Positions 8,022 to 16,968 of a stretch of 64,000 bases of DNA are shown here, piece after piece. The DNA comes from Panacagrimonas sp. GTDB lineage: Bacteria > Pseudomonadota > Gammaproteobacteria > Nevskiales > Nevskiaceae. The notes below the pieces were generated by a model, which made no database searches, was not told the origin of the DNA, and worked only from the letters and a program-made list of their open reading frames with translations. Positions within the stretch are counted from its first letter, which is position 1. Each line of letters starts with the position of its first letter. The stretch covers positions 1-64,000 of the forward strand of contig NZ_JAJFBP010000003.1 of assembly GCF_020697055.1 (NCBI RefSeq), in the 5' to 3' direction. The position numbers and the translations under genes are program-made.

Positions 8022-10910
8022 ATGAGCGAGAAAGACGTCGGTCACGACGAAGCCCATTACGAGGACGGCGCCATCAGCACTGCACACAAGGTATTGGCGG
8101 CCATCGAGCCGATCATCTATGCCCGGCGCAAGCTCACCATGGGCATTCTGCTGGCGATCACGGCGGTCCTGTTCTGGCAGATGTGCCTGATCAAGCCGGA
8201 CGCGGGCTTCGACAAGTCGGTGCCGCTCGAGCACCCGTACATGCAGGTGCTCAAGCAGTACATGGCCGACTTCGGCGGCGCCAACACGGTGCTCGTCGCG
8301 ATCATGCAGAAGGACAAGAGCAAGAGCATCTACGACGAGAAGTTCCTGCAGAACCTCAAGCAGGCGACCGACGAGGTGTTCTTCCTCAAGGGCGTCGACC
8401 GCTCGCGCGTGTCCTCGCTGTTCACGCCGGACGTGCGCTACATCGAGGTGGTCGAAGGCGGCTTCAAGGGCGGGAACGTGATTCCCGCCGAATACGCGCC
8501 CACGCCGGAGATGTTCGCGCTGGTCAAGGGCAACGTGAGCAAGGGCGGTCACGTCGGTCGCTACACCACCACAGACCAGACCGGCGCGCTGATCTTCTCC
8601 GAACTGCTCGAGATCGATCCGGTCACGGGCGAGAAGCTCGACTACGGTCGAGTCGCCGAGGACCTCGAGGACAAGCTGCGCGGGCGCTTCGTCAACCCCA
8701 AGAAGCTGGTCTACAAGCTCAAGGAAGAAAAGACGGTCACGCTCGCCTCCGGCCAGGAAGTGAAGATCGCCGCCGGCACCGAGGTCGGTGAAGGCTTCGT
8801 TCACCTGGGACTGAAGCAGTACCTCAAGACCTTCGAGTACGGCTATCCGATCGAGGAAGGCAAGACCGAGATCGTCCGCATCAACGGCGGCGAGACCGAG
8901 TTCAGCGAGGTCGACAATCCTCAGTACAACCCCGACGTCAACATCCACATCATCGGGTTCGCCAAGGTCGTCGGCGACATCATCGAGGAGATCTTCGCGG
9001 TCGTCGGCTTCTTCTTCCTGACTCTGGTATTTACCGGCATCCTGCTGTGGCTGTACGTCGGCGATTTCAAGCTCAGCATGCTGCCGCTGATCTGCTCGAT
9101 CACCGCCGTGATCTGGGAATTCGGCCTGCTGCACATGCTGGGCTTCGGCCTCGATCCGTTCGCGATCCTCGTGCCGTTCCTGATTCTCGCGGTGTCGGTC
9201 AGCCACGGCGTGCAGTACGTCAACGCCTGGGTCGGCGAGATCGCGGAGAACAAGCGCGACAGCTTCGACGCCTCGCTGTTCACGTGGCGGCGCCTGGCCA
9301 TCTACGGAACGATGGCGATCATGACCGACGTGGCCGGCTTCGCCATGATCGGTTTGATCCCGATCGACATCGTGCGCGAGATGGCGATCAACGCGTGCCT
9401 CGGCATGCTCGCGATCATCATCACCAACAAGATCATGATGCCGATCTGGCTCACGTGGATCCAGATCAAGGACATCGACGATTTCGTCGCCAAGCAGGAA
9501 CGTCGCGACAGCATCTTCGATCCGCTCTGGCGTCTGCTGTCGAACATGGTCAATCCCAAGCCGGCGATCACCGCGATCCTGCTGATGGGTTTCCTGTTCG
9601 GCTGGAGCTTCTGGCAGGGCAAGGCGCTGCAGGTCGGCGACAGCCAGGCCGGCGTGCCGGAGCTGCTGCCCGAGTCGCGTTACAACAAGGACACCGCCGA
9701 GGTCGTCGCCAACTTCGCCATCGGTCTGGATATCTTCAAGGTTGTCGCCGAGACCGATCCGGAAGCGTGCGTGAAGCACGAGGTAATGGAGCAGATCGAT
9801 CGTTTCGGCTGGCACATGGACAACACCATCGGCGTGCAGTCGAGCCTGTCGCTGCCGGCGGTGGCCAAGACGGTGAATTCGGCTTTCTCGGAAGCCAACC
9901 CGCGATTCAAGGTGCTCCCACGCAACCAGTACACGATGGTGCAGGCGATCACGCCGATTCCGACGTCTTCGGGCCTGCTCAATCCGAACTGTTCGGCAAT
10001 GGCGATCTTCGTGTTCATGAAGGATCACAAAGCCTCCACCATCGAGCGCGTCGTCAACCGCACCAAGGAGTTCAACAACCACAACGCCACCGCATTCTTC
10101 GAAACGCACAAGGATGTCGACTCCAAGTACTGCGATGCCAAGCTCGAGGCGCGCCGCGACGTCGGCAACCTCAAGCATGACCAGCAGAAGGTGATCGCGA
10201 AGATCAAGAAGAAGAATCCGGATCTGCCCGAGCTGGAGATTCCCAAGCAGCAGGCGGTCATCGATGCGGTGGCGAAGGTCACCGAGGCCGAGACCAAGCT
10301 CGCTGGCATGAACAAGCTGTGCCCGGTGAACTTCGCGCTGGCCACGGCCAACGTCGGCGTGATGGCGGCGACCAACGAGGAAGTGCACCGCCTCGAAAAG
10401 CCGATCCTGCTCTACGTCTACATCGCGATCGTGATCTGCGTGTACCTGTCCTTCTTCGAATGGCAGTCGATCGTGGCGATCATGATGCCGCTGGCCCTGA
10501 TCTCCTGGATGGCGTACGCGGTGATGGCGATCCTCGACATCGGCATGAAGGTCGCGACGCTACCGGTCGTGGCCCTGGCGGTCGGTATCGGTGTCGACTA
10601 CGGCATCTACATTTATGCGACCTATGCCGATGCGTTGGCCGGCGGATTCAAACCCAAGGAGGCCTATTACAAGACGCTGCGCATGACCGGCAAGGCGGTG
10701 GTCTTCACCGGCGTGACCCTCGGCTTCGGCGTGGCCACCTGGCTGTGGTCGGGCCTGCAGTTCCAGCGCGACATGGGCGCGCTGCTGGTGTTCATGTTCA
10801 CCGGCAACATGTTCGGCGCAATCCTGATCCTGCCCGCGATCGCGTCGTTCATCCTCAAGCCGCGCGAGCTGGCCCCGGGCGAGACGCCCGTGTTCAAACC
10901 GCGACACTGA
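8022..10910 (+). CDS. RND-superfamily MMPL-type transporter
   Basis: This 962-residue inner membrane protein has the RND layout: TM1 near residues 45-62, a large periplasmic loop, a block of TMs at about 325-480, a second TM near 512-530 and large loop, and a final block at about 800-950. It resembles the MMPL/hydrophobe exporter branch that moves lipids or hydrophobic compounds, not the tripartite AcrB type, because it is shorter and no membrane fusion protein or TolC gene is adjacent. The second periplasmic loop has a Lys-rich predicted coil (about 700-760). It is co-transcribed with the preceding YCF48 protein and followed by an intrinsic terminator. The substrate cannot be read from sequence. 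Confidence 0.9.
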   Translation: MSEKDVGHDEAHYEDGAISTAHKVLAAIEPIIYARRKLTMGILLAITAVLFWQMCLIKPDAGFDKSVPLEHPYMQVLKQYMADFGGANTVLVAIMQKDKSKSIYDEKFLQNLKQATDEVFFLKGVDRSRVSSLFTPDVRYIEVVEGGFKGGNVIPAEYAPTPEMFALVKGNVSKGGHVGRYTTTDQTGALIFSELLEIDPVTGEKLDYGRVAEDLEDKLRGRFVNPKKLVYKLKEEKTVTLASGQEVKIAAGTEVGEGFVHLGLKQYLKTFEYGYPIEEGKTEIVRINGGETEFSEVDNPQYNPDVNIHIIGFAKVVGDIIEEIFAVVGFFFLTLVFTGILLWLYVGDFKLSMLPLICSITAVIWEFGLLHMLGFGLDPFAILVPFLILAVSVSHGVQYVNAWVGEIAENKRDSFDASLFTWRRLAIYGTMAIMTDVAGFAMIGLIPIDIVREMAINACLGMLAIIITNKIMMPIWLTWIQIKDIDDFVAKQERRDSIFDPLWRLLSNMVNPKPAITAILLMGFLFGWSFWQGKALQVGDSQAGVPELLPESRYNKDTAEVVANFAIGLDIFKVVAETDPEACVKHEVMEQIDRFGWHMDNTIGVQSSLSLPAVAKTVNSAFSEANPRFKVLPRNQYTMVQAITPIPTSSGLLNPNCSAMAIFVFMKDHKASTIERVVNRTKEFNNHNATAFFETHKDVDSKYCDAKLEARRDVGNLKHDQQKVIAKIKKKNPDLPELEIPKQQAVIDAVAKVTEAETKLAGMNKLCPVNFALATANVGVMAATNEEVHRLEKPILLYVYIAIVICVYLSFFEWQSIVAIMMPLALISWMAYAVMAILDIGMKVATLPVVALAVGIGVDYGIYIYATYADALAGGFKPKEAYYKTLRMTGKAVVFTGVTLGFGVATWLWSGLQFQRDMGALLVFMFTGNMFGAILILPAIASFILKPRELAPGETPVFKPRH

Positions 10911-10930
10911 GACGAAGGGGTCGTGTACCA

Positions 10931-10962
10931 CGAGGCCCGGTGATCCCGGGCCTCGTTTTTTT
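10931..10962 (+). terminator. Rho-independent terminator after the RND transporter
   Basis: A perfect 10-bp stem, CGAGGCCCGG (10931-10940) with CCGGGCCTCG (10946-10955), has a 5-nt loop and is followed by seven T. It ends the YCF48-RND transcript. Confidence 0.9.
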
Positions 10963-10976
10963 CCTCGCGATCCGGC

Positions 10977-11816
10977 TCAGTCGCCCGGGTCTTCCGGATC
11001 GCGCGGATTACGGCTAGGCACATCGATCAGCTCGCCGGTCTCGAGCGCCAGCGCCGTGAGCCGGCCTCCCCAGACGCAGCCGGTGTCGAGACCGACCACG
11101 TCGTGCTCGGGCCATCGCACGCGCCCGAGCGTGGACCAGTGACCGAACACGATCGGCGTGCCCTGGCTTTCACGTCGCGGCACCTCGAACCAGGGCAGCA
11201 GCCCCGCGGGCTGCGTGCCGGGCCGGCCCTTGGGGCGGAGGTCCAGGCGCCCGTCGAGGTCGCAGTACCGCAGCCGGGTCAGGCAGTTGACGACGAATCG
11301 AACCCGATCCAGACCGTGCAGCGATTCCTTCCAGCGCGAAGGCTCGTCGCCATACATGCGGGCGAAGAATCGGCGCCCTCCGGCGCCCGAGATCGTCGCG
11401 CTGGCCTCGGCGGCGAGGTCCAGCGTCCGTTCCGCGCTCCACTGCGGCGGGATGCCGGCGTGGACGAACAACGTCCCGCTCGCGGTGTGGCGCCACGCCA
11501 GCGGCTGCTGCGCAAGCCAGTCGAGCAACTCGTCGCAATCCGATGCGGCCAGCACCGGTGTCAGCGTGTCGCGACGACCGACCTTGCCGCCGTTGGCCAC
11601 CGCCAGCAGATGCAGGTCGTGATTGCCCAGCAGCGTCGTCGCGGCGTCGCCCAATTCCCGCACGAGTCGCAGGACCTCGAGCGATTTCGGCCCGCGATTG
11701 ACCAAATCACCGACGAAGACCACGCGGTCGCGCCGGGAATCGAATCCGATGGCGTCCAGAAGCGCCACGAGCTCGTCGTGGCACCCTTGCACGTCGCCGA
11801 TCGCGTAGGTCGTCAT
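10977..11816 (-). CDS. apaH: Symmetrical bis(5'-nucleosyl)-tetraphosphatase
   Basis: ApaH cleaves diadenosine tetraphosphate to two ADP and also removes Np4 caps from RNA. The 279-residue protein from the ATG at 11816 shows the calcineurin-like metallophosphatase motifs in order: GDVQGC near the N-terminus, FVGDLVNRGP, LLGNHDLHLLA, and later HAGIPPQWS and FGHWS. Length fits the family. An upstream in-frame extension to 11975 was rejected because MTTYAIGDVQGC is the conserved start. It is transcribed away from the Tad locus; the region between them holds the flp promoter. Confidence 0.95.
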   Translation of the reverse strand: MTTYAIGDVQGCHDELVALLDAIGFDSRRDRVVFVGDLVNRGPKSLEVLRLVRELGDAATTLLGNHDLHLLAVANGGKVGRRDTLTPVLAASDCDELLDWLAQQPLAWRHTASGTLFVHAGIPPQWSAERTLDLAAEASATISGAGGRRFFARMYGDEPSRWKESLHGLDRVRFVVNCLTRLRYCDLDGRLDLRPKGRPGTQPAGLLPWFEVPRRESQGTPIVFGHWSTLGRVRWPEHDVVGLDTGCVWGGRLTALALETGELIDVPSRNPRDPEDPGD

Positions 11817-11911
11817 CTCGTGCTGGGGGGTGAACGGAGGCTCTTGGAGGGTTGAACGGCGCGTTCCGCAGCGTAACCGACGAGCGGTAGAAATCCGCAT
11901 ATTCTCTTGCT

Positions 11912-11940
11912 TTGACTGTCTTTCGACCGCTGCGCATAGT
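11912..11940 (+). promoter_or_regulatory. Sigma70-type promoter for the Tad operon
   Basis: TTGACT (11912-11917, 5 of 6 to consensus) and CATAGT (11935-11940, 4 of 6) are separated by exactly 17 bp. The predicted start of transcription is near 11947, giving a leader of about 40 nt before the flp ATG. No activator site was identified. Confidence 0.6.
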
Positions 11941-11986
11941 GCTTCGCGCCGGCCGAGCTGGGGTCGGCATTCCAAGGAGTCGCACG

Positions 11987-12187
11987 ATGTTGACCTACGT
12001 TTCTGTCCTCTTTTCCTATCTGCAGACGCTCGCCCACGACGAAGAAGGCGCGAGCGCCGTCGAGTACGGCCTGATCCTGGGCCTGATCGCTGTGGCCATC
12101 GTCGCCGTGCTGCTGCTGATGCGCGACGACCTCGTCACCCTGTTCACGGGCGCGCAGGAAGGCCTGGCCGAAGCCAACGCCCCCTGA
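11987..12187 (+). CDS. flp: Flp/Fap-type pilin (major Tad pilus subunit)
   Basis: This 66-residue type IVb prepilin has the Flp processing site EEGASAVEYGLI. The peptidase would cut after G21, leaving Ala at +1, Glu at +5 and Tyr at +6, followed by a long hydrophobic helix. A good AAGGAG lies 9 nt before the ATG at 11987; an in-frame upstream ATG at 11912 falls inside the promoter and is rejected. It is first in the tad operon, as usual, with the prepilin peptidase gene 15 bp downstream. Confidence 0.94.
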   Translation: MLTYVSVLFSYLQTLAHDEEGASAVEYGLILGLIAVAIVAVLLLMRDDLVTLFTGAQEGLAEANAP

Positions 12188-12202
12188 TCGGAGCGCGGCT
12201 GT

Positions 12203-12661
12203 TTGGGATCCGCGATCGTTGCGGCGGCGCTCGCAGCATGGAGCGCCGCTGTCGCCTGGGGCGACTGGCGCACGCGGCGGATCCCGAACCTGCTGTTGCT
12301 GGGCGCGGCGGCTCCGGTGTTGGCGATGCTCGCTCTACAGGGACAGGGTCCTCTCGGCGCAGAGCCGATGGACAGCGCGGTCGGCGCCGGGATCGCCGCC
12401 GCGATGTTCCTCCCGGGTTTCGTGCTCGGTCACAGCGGTGGCGGTGACGTGAAATTCGCCGCCTGCTGCGGCCTGATTCTCGGTTGGCCCGGGACCCTGC
12501 CGATGCTGCTGCTCTCGGCGATCCTCTTGGGCGCGATATCGCTCTGGGTCATGATGCGGCGTCGCGGCGCAAGCGCGTCCAAGGGACGAATCCCGGCGGG
12601 GCCGGCATTGGCCTTGTCATTCGTTCTGGCGATGGCACTGGTGAAACTGGGAATGCGATGA
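12203..12661 (+). CDS. tadV: Prepilin peptidase TadV/CpaA (A24 family)
   Basis: This small (152-residue) membrane aspartic peptidase lacks the N-terminal methylase domain of PilD, as TadV/CpaA proteins do. The two catalytic aspartates are in WGDWRTRRIPN (D21) and GGGDVKF (D82). It processes the Flp prepilin and the TadE/TadG pseudopilins. The start is most likely TTG at 12203, with GGAG about 11 nt upstream. Its stop overlaps the tadE ATG (ATGA), which points to translational coupling. Confidence 0.92.
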   Translation: MGSAIVAAALAAWSAAVAWGDWRTRRIPNLLLLGAAAPVLAMLALQGQGPLGAEPMDSAVGAGIAAAMFLPGFVLGHSGGGDVKFAACCGLILGWPGTLPMLLLSAILLGAISLWVMMRRRGASASKGRIPAGPALALSFVLAMALVKLGMR

Positions 12662-13194
12662 ACAACAGGAAGTCGGGGTTCGAGTCCGCATCGACGTGGC
12701 GACGCCAGCTCGGCGCGGCCGCGGTCGAATTCGCGCTCGTCTTCCCGATGCTGTTCGTCGTCACCTACGGCGCGATCATCTATTCGTACATCTACGTGCT
12801 GCGCCAATCGCTGACCTACGCGGCGCAGGAAGCCGCGCAGGCCGCTGTGAGCGTGTCGCCGGGCGTGAGCAGCTATGACGATCTCGTGAAGCAGACTGCC
12901 GTGAACACCGCGATCGCCGCGATCAGCTGGATGCCACCGAGCGTGCGCACCGCGATTTCCGTCGACACGGGCGACGTGACGATCTGCCGCGGGCCCTCGA
13001 GCGGCGCTTGTGCGAGCCTGCTGCCCGGAGACGTCGCGGTGGTGGTTCGACTCGAGCTGCCGCTGTCCAACGGAGACGGCGGCGCGGGACGACGCGACGT
13101 CAGTCCGCTGTTCGCCACGTTCACGATGCCGCCCTTCGGACGATTCCCGCCGTTACCGAATATCATGGCCGGGCAGGCGGTTGCTCGGCTCTGA
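12658..13194 (+). CDS. tadE: TadE-like pseudopilin
   Basis: This 178-residue protein has the TadE-type N-terminus GAAAVEFALVFPMLF (from about residue 19): a short leader, a Glu at +5 in the pseudopilin style and one N-terminal hydrophobic helix, then a periplasmic domain with a cysteine pair (ICRGPSSGAC). TadE-type minor pseudopilins are processed by TadV and needed for Tad pilus assembly. The ATG at 12658 overlaps the tadV stop. No separate TadF gene follows; the next gene is cpaB after a 113 bp gap. Confidence 0.87.
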   Translation: MNNRKSGFESASTWRRQLGAAAVEFALVFPMLFVVTYGAIIYSYIYVLRQSLTYAAQEAAQAAVSVSPGVSSYDDLVKQTAVNTAIAAISWMPPSVRTAISVDTGDVTICRGPSSGACASLLPGDVAVVVRLELPLSNGDGGAGRRDVSPLFATFTMPPFGRFPPLPNIMAGQAVARL

Positions 13195-13307
13195 GTGGAT
13201 TCTCTATACGGTGAGAACCGACTGCGACCGGCCGTGGGGGCCGCGTCGGCGCGCAGCTTGCAGGTCCGCACGCACACAGACTCATTACAAGGTCCACGGG
13301 GTCCGGC

Positions 13308-14258
13308 ATGAGCAGTAACGCAGCCCGAATCGTCGCGGTGGTGGCGATCCTCCTCACCGTCGTGCTCGCCGTGCTCGGCTGGCGGGTGAGCCAGCAGTAC
13401 GCCGAGAACTCGGAGCGCGCACAGGCGAAGGTCAAGGCGCAGTCCGACCAGGCGCAGGTGCCCAAGATCCTCGCCGTCATCGCGGTCCAGTCCCTGGCGG
13501 CCTACCAGAAGATCCCCAAGGACGCTGTCGTGCTGGCCGAAGTCGCGGTCGCGCCCAAGGACTACTTCACCAGCCTGGAAGACGTGGTCGGCCGTGAGCC
13601 GCTCGTCGACGTCGACCAGGGCGCGCCGCTGACCAAACGCTACTTCGCAGAGGGCAACGTTCTGGCCAAGTCGATTCCGCCCGGTCACCAGGCGGTGTCA
13701 GTGGAGGTCAGCGACGTCATCGGCGTGGGCGGATTCGTGCGCCCCGGCGACATGGTCGACGTGCTGCTCTTCCTCAAGGGCACCGGTGACGTCGAGACCT
13801 CGCAGGCGCGCGTACTGCTCGAGAACACACGTGTGCTCGCCTACCACGAGTTGCTGGTCGACCGGCCCGAAGGACTCAAGGAACAGGAGCAGGCCGAACG
13901 CGCCCAGAGTCGTCGCCAGCGCACCGCCGTGCTGGCCGTTCCGGACAAGGACACCACCAAACTGATGCTCGGCGCGAGCCAGGGCGAACTGCGACTGGCG
14001 CTGCGCGGATTGATCGCGCCGGGCGAGATCGCCGCCGCCGGCGCGCCGGTTGCCGGCAGCGATCCCGCGCTGCCGGGCGCGCTGCCGATCAGCGCAGAAG
14101 CGCAGGCCGCCGAAGCTGCCAAGAAGGTTCCGGACAAGGTCATCACGCTGCAGCAGCTCTCGCGTATCCAGGCGGCACCGGCGGAGCGCAAGAAGACCGT
14201 CGTACGCCAGAGCGTGATCATCTATCGCGGATCCGAGGTCGAGACCACGACGCCATGA
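13308..14258 (+). CDS. cpaB: Flp pilus assembly protein CpaB/RcpC
   Basis: This 316-residue periplasmic protein carries an N-terminal membrane anchor (about residues 6-27) and an SAF-like domain (about 60-190, including VAVAPKDYFTSLEDVVGREPLVDVDQG and VSVEVSDVIGVGGFVRPGDMVDVL). CpaB/RcpC is thought to work with the secretin at the outer membrane or to bind peptidoglycan. A long spacer region around residues 185-215 is rich in Glu, Gln and Arg. It is followed by the secretin gene, whose possible ATG at 14255 overlaps its stop. Confidence 0.92.
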   Translation: MSSNAARIVAVVAILLTVVLAVLGWRVSQQYAENSERAQAKVKAQSDQAQVPKILAVIAVQSLAAYQKIPKDAVVLAEVAVAPKDYFTSLEDVVGREPLVDVDQGAPLTKRYFAEGNVLAKSIPPGHQAVSVEVSDVIGVGGFVRPGDMVDVLLFLKGTGDVETSQARVLLENTRVLAYHELLVDRPEGLKEQEQAERAQSRRQRTAVLAVPDKDTTKLMLGASQGELRLALRGLIAPGEIAAAGAPVAGSDPALPGALPISAEAQAAEAAKKVPDKVITLQQLSRIQAAPAERKKTVVRQSVIIYRGSEVETTTP

Positions 14259-14311
14259 ACGTCGACTTCCTGACCTGGACGGGGACAAAAAAACAAGGAA
14301 AGTGGGGTCCG

Positions 14312-15727
14312 ATGCCGACAACCATGGAGCAATGCGGGAGCCGCGAACCTCACGGTCGCGCCAACCGGTGGCAGATGCTGATGACGTTCGTGCTCGCGCT
14401 GATGATCGGGCCGGCCACCTGGGCCGCCACGCCCGATCCGATGCTGTCGAATGTGATCTCGGTGGAAGTGGGCACGCACAAGCTGGTGCGACAGCCGCAG
14501 GGGGTCAAGCGCATCGCGGTCGGTGATCCGAACATCGCGGACGTCAACGTGGTCAACGGCCGCGAAGTGCTGATCACCGGCAAGAAGCTCGGCATCACCA
14601 GCCTGATGGTGTGGCCGCGAAGCGGCAGCAATCCGGCGGAATACCGCGTGAAGGTCGGTTCGGTGAAGGATCCGACCAAGCAGGCGCGTCCCGACCCGGA
14701 TCTCGCGGCCGCGACCATCGAACGAGGTGCCAGCGTCGAAGGTCGCCTGCCCAACCTGCTCGCGCACCGTCGCGCCACGCTGGCTGCGCAGGTCCAGAAA
14801 GACCAGGTCGCGGACAGCAGCGCCGTCGACGGCGACTTCCAGGTGATGACGCAGATCCGCATCGCCGAGGTCAATCGCACCACGCTGCAGCAGTACGGCG
14901 CGCAGTACTTCAAGAACGTGCGCAATACCACGGCGGGTATCTCGCCGCCGGGCATGCTCACGGGCATCACCAGTGAGAACACCTCGGGCATCAATGGATT
15001 CACGCTCAACAGCGCGTCGGGATTCCTGCCGGTGCGCGACGCCTTCAACCTGGTCTTCGGCGACGCCACGCGCGGGTTCCTGGGCGTGCTGAGCGTGCTC
15101 GAAGGCAAGGGCCTGGCGCGCACGCTGGCCGAGCCGAGCCTGACGGCGATCAGCGGTCAGACCGCCACGTTCCTGGCCGGCGGCGAGTTCCCGGTTCCGG
15201 TGAACCAATCCGGTTCGGGTGGCGGCAATGCCGCGATCACCATCGAGTACAAGGAATTCGGCGTGCGCCTGGCGCTGACGCCCACGGTGCTGTCGAAGGA
15301 TCGCATCGCACTGCGCGTCGCGCCCGAAGTCAGCGATCTCGACTTCACCGCCGGCATCCAGATCGGCGGTGTCGCGGTCCCTGCGCTGACGGTGCGTCGC
15401 ACCGAGACGTCGGTGGAACTGGGCGACGGCGAGAGCTTCGTGATCTCGGGACTGGTCACCAACAACCTCATCGCCAACGTCGATAAGGTGCCGTGGCTCG
15501 GCGACATCCCGATCATCGGAGCGTTCTTCAAATCGGTGAGCAATCAGCGCACCGAGAAGGAACTGATCATGGTGGTGACGCCGCGCCTGGTGCGCCCGCT
15601 GACGCGCGAGGCCAAGCTGCCGGCGCTGCCCGGCGCCAAGTACGACAACTATCGCCCGGGCTTCAGCGGACTGATGCTCGAGGAAACGGGCAAGTTCGAC
15701 ACGAACGAATACGGGTTCAGCCGATGA
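14312..15727 (+). CDS. cpaC: Tad secretin CpaC/RcpA
   Basis: This outer membrane secretin forms the channel for the Tad pilus. After a signal sequence (LMTFVLALMIGPATWA) come the N-terminal domain typical of RcpA/CpaC (LVRQPQGVKRIAVGDPNIADVNVVNGREVLITGKKLGITSLMVW, about residues 55-100) and a C-terminal secretin domain ending in PWLGDIPIIGAFFKS and TEKELIMVVTPRLVRP. The ATG at 14312 is preferred because AAGGAAAGTGGGG precedes it and it gives a shorter n-region. ATG 14255, which overlaps the cpaB stop, would add 19 residues and cannot be excluded. Confidence 0.92.
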   Translation: MPTTMEQCGSREPHGRANRWQMLMTFVLALMIGPATWAATPDPMLSNVISVEVGTHKLVRQPQGVKRIAVGDPNIADVNVVNGREVLITGKKLGITSLMVWPRSGSNPAEYRVKVGSVKDPTKQARPDPDLAAATIERGASVEGRLPNLLAHRRATLAAQVQKDQVADSSAVDGDFQVMTQIRIAEVNRTTLQQYGAQYFKNVRNTTAGISPPGMLTGITSENTSGINGFTLNSASGFLPVRDAFNLVFGDATRGFLGVLSVLEGKGLARTLAEPSLTAISGQTATFLAGGEFPVPVNQSGSGGGNAAITIEYKEFGVRLALTPTVLSKDRIALRVAPEVSDLDFTAGIQIGGVAVPALTVRRTETSVELGDGESFVISGLVTNNLIANVDKVPWLGDIPIIGAFFKSVSNQRTEKELIMVVTPRLVRPLTREAKLPALPGAKYDNYRPGFSGLMLEETGKFDTNEYGFSR

Positions 15728-15731
15728 CGAT

Positions 15732-16952
15732 GTGCGCGCACGCGGGGACGAGATCGTCGTGAGGACGCAGGCCCTGGTGGTCGCCGACGATCCGGCGATC
15801 CAGAACTGGTTGCAGACAGTCGCGCCTGGCGCGGAGTTCTCGCTCGCGCGGCCCAGCAGCGTCGAGGACCTGGTGGAGCGCATCCACGCCAGCGGCCGCA
15901 TCGACGTGGTGTTCTTCGAATTCTCCACCGGCTCCGCCGCGACGCACGCCGGCATCATCGAGCGGCTGCTCGAACGCGTGCCCGACATCGCCGTGGCGGG
16001 TGTGGGCGAGGAGGGCGATCCGGCATTGATGCTCGCCGCGATGCGCGCGGGTGCGCGTGACTTCTTCATCCTGCGCCGCGACGACGCCAACGTCGCCGCG
16101 CTGCTCGGCCGCCTGCTGCGTCGCGCGGCTGCCGCGCCCGCGCCCGGCTCGGTCCGCAAGCAGGGCCGGCTGTTCGGCGTGATGTCGGCGCTGCCGTACG
16201 ACGGCATCGCCTTTTTGGCCGAGCACGTGGCGCTGGCCTGTGCCGAGCGCATGGGCAAGAACGAACGCACGCTGCTGCTCGATGTCGCCATCCCGGCGGG
16301 TGCGGCGAGCATTTTCCTGAACCTGAATCAGCCCTACGGTGTGCTCGACGCCATCAACGACGGCAGCCGTTGCGACGCAACCTTGGTCGACACGGCCTTT
16401 GCGCGTCATCCGAGCGGCCTGTACGTGCTGAGCCTGCCCGAAGACATCATCACGCGCCCGCCGATCGATGCCGAGGAACTGGTGCGCCTGCTGGGTGTGT
16501 TGCGAACGTTGTTTGCCTGCGTCGTCGTCGCGTTCGACGGCCACCTGCCGTCGGACGTTCTGCGCGGGGTGATCGGCCTGGCCGATCGCACGGTGTTTCT
16601 CACCGACCAGTCGATCCTCAAATCGCGCCACAGCAAGTACCTGCTGCGCTCGCTGCGGCTCGACGACTGCCCGCTCGACCGCGTCGGGCTGGTGGTCGAC
16701 AACTATCGCAAGCGCGTGGGCCTGGAACCGCAGAACTTGTCGGAACTGCTCGACCTGCCGGTGGCGGCGACGCTCTCGACGCAGCCGTCGAACCGTATCC
16801 AGGCCATGAACCAGGGCGAGCCGATGTTCACCTGCGTGCCCAAGGACGAGTACTGCGCCGGTGTGCGACAGCTCGCCCAAGCGCTGATCGCGGGCGAGGC
16901 GACGGCCGCTCCGGCGCCCCAGAGTGGCCTGCTCGGCCGCCTGTTCAATTGA
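15732..16952 (+). CDS. tadZ: TadZ/CpaE-like pilus localisation protein, degenerate ATPase
   Basis: The position between secretin and tadA, and the layout of an N-terminal receiver-like domain (about 1-130) followed by a ParA/MinD-like domain (about 145-390), identify TadZ/CpaE, which places the Tad machine at the pole. The P-loop that should lie near residue 155 (KGGxGKT type) is missing: the sequence there is GVMSALPYDGIAFLAEH, and the usual LDLDLQFGD segment reads LLDVAIPAGAAS. ATP hydrolysis is therefore unlikely. The start is a GTG at 15732; a GTG at 15759 with GGGGACGAG upstream is an equally good choice. Confidence 0.85.
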   Translation: MRARGDEIVVRTQALVVADDPAIQNWLQTVAPGAEFSLARPSSVEDLVERIHASGRIDVVFFEFSTGSAATHAGIIERLLERVPDIAVAGVGEEGDPALMLAAMRAGARDFFILRRDDANVAALLGRLLRRAAAAPAPGSVRKQGRLFGVMSALPYDGIAFLAEHVALACAERMGKNERTLLLDVAIPAGAASIFLNLNQPYGVLDAINDGSRCDATLVDTAFARHPSGLYVLSLPEDIITRPPIDAEELVRLLGVLRTLFACVVVAFDGHLPSDVLRGVIGLADRTVFLTDQSILKSRHSKYLLRSLRLDDCPLDRVGLVVDNYRKRVGLEPQNLSELLDLPVAATLSTQPSNRIQAMNQGEPMFTCVPKDEYCAGVRQLAQALIAGEATAAPAPQSGLLGRLFN

Positions 16953-16968
16953 GCCCGCGGCGGCACCG

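Noticed and set aside
7926..10388. 820-codon open frame on the minus strand opposite the RND transporter
   Set aside because: It is very rich in Arg, His, Leu and Asp with no family motif and lies entirely antisense to a clear membrane protein; it is a high-GC shadow.
14222..16312. Long minus-strand frame opposite the secretin and tadZ
   Set aside because: It is antisense to recognised Tad genes with shadow composition.
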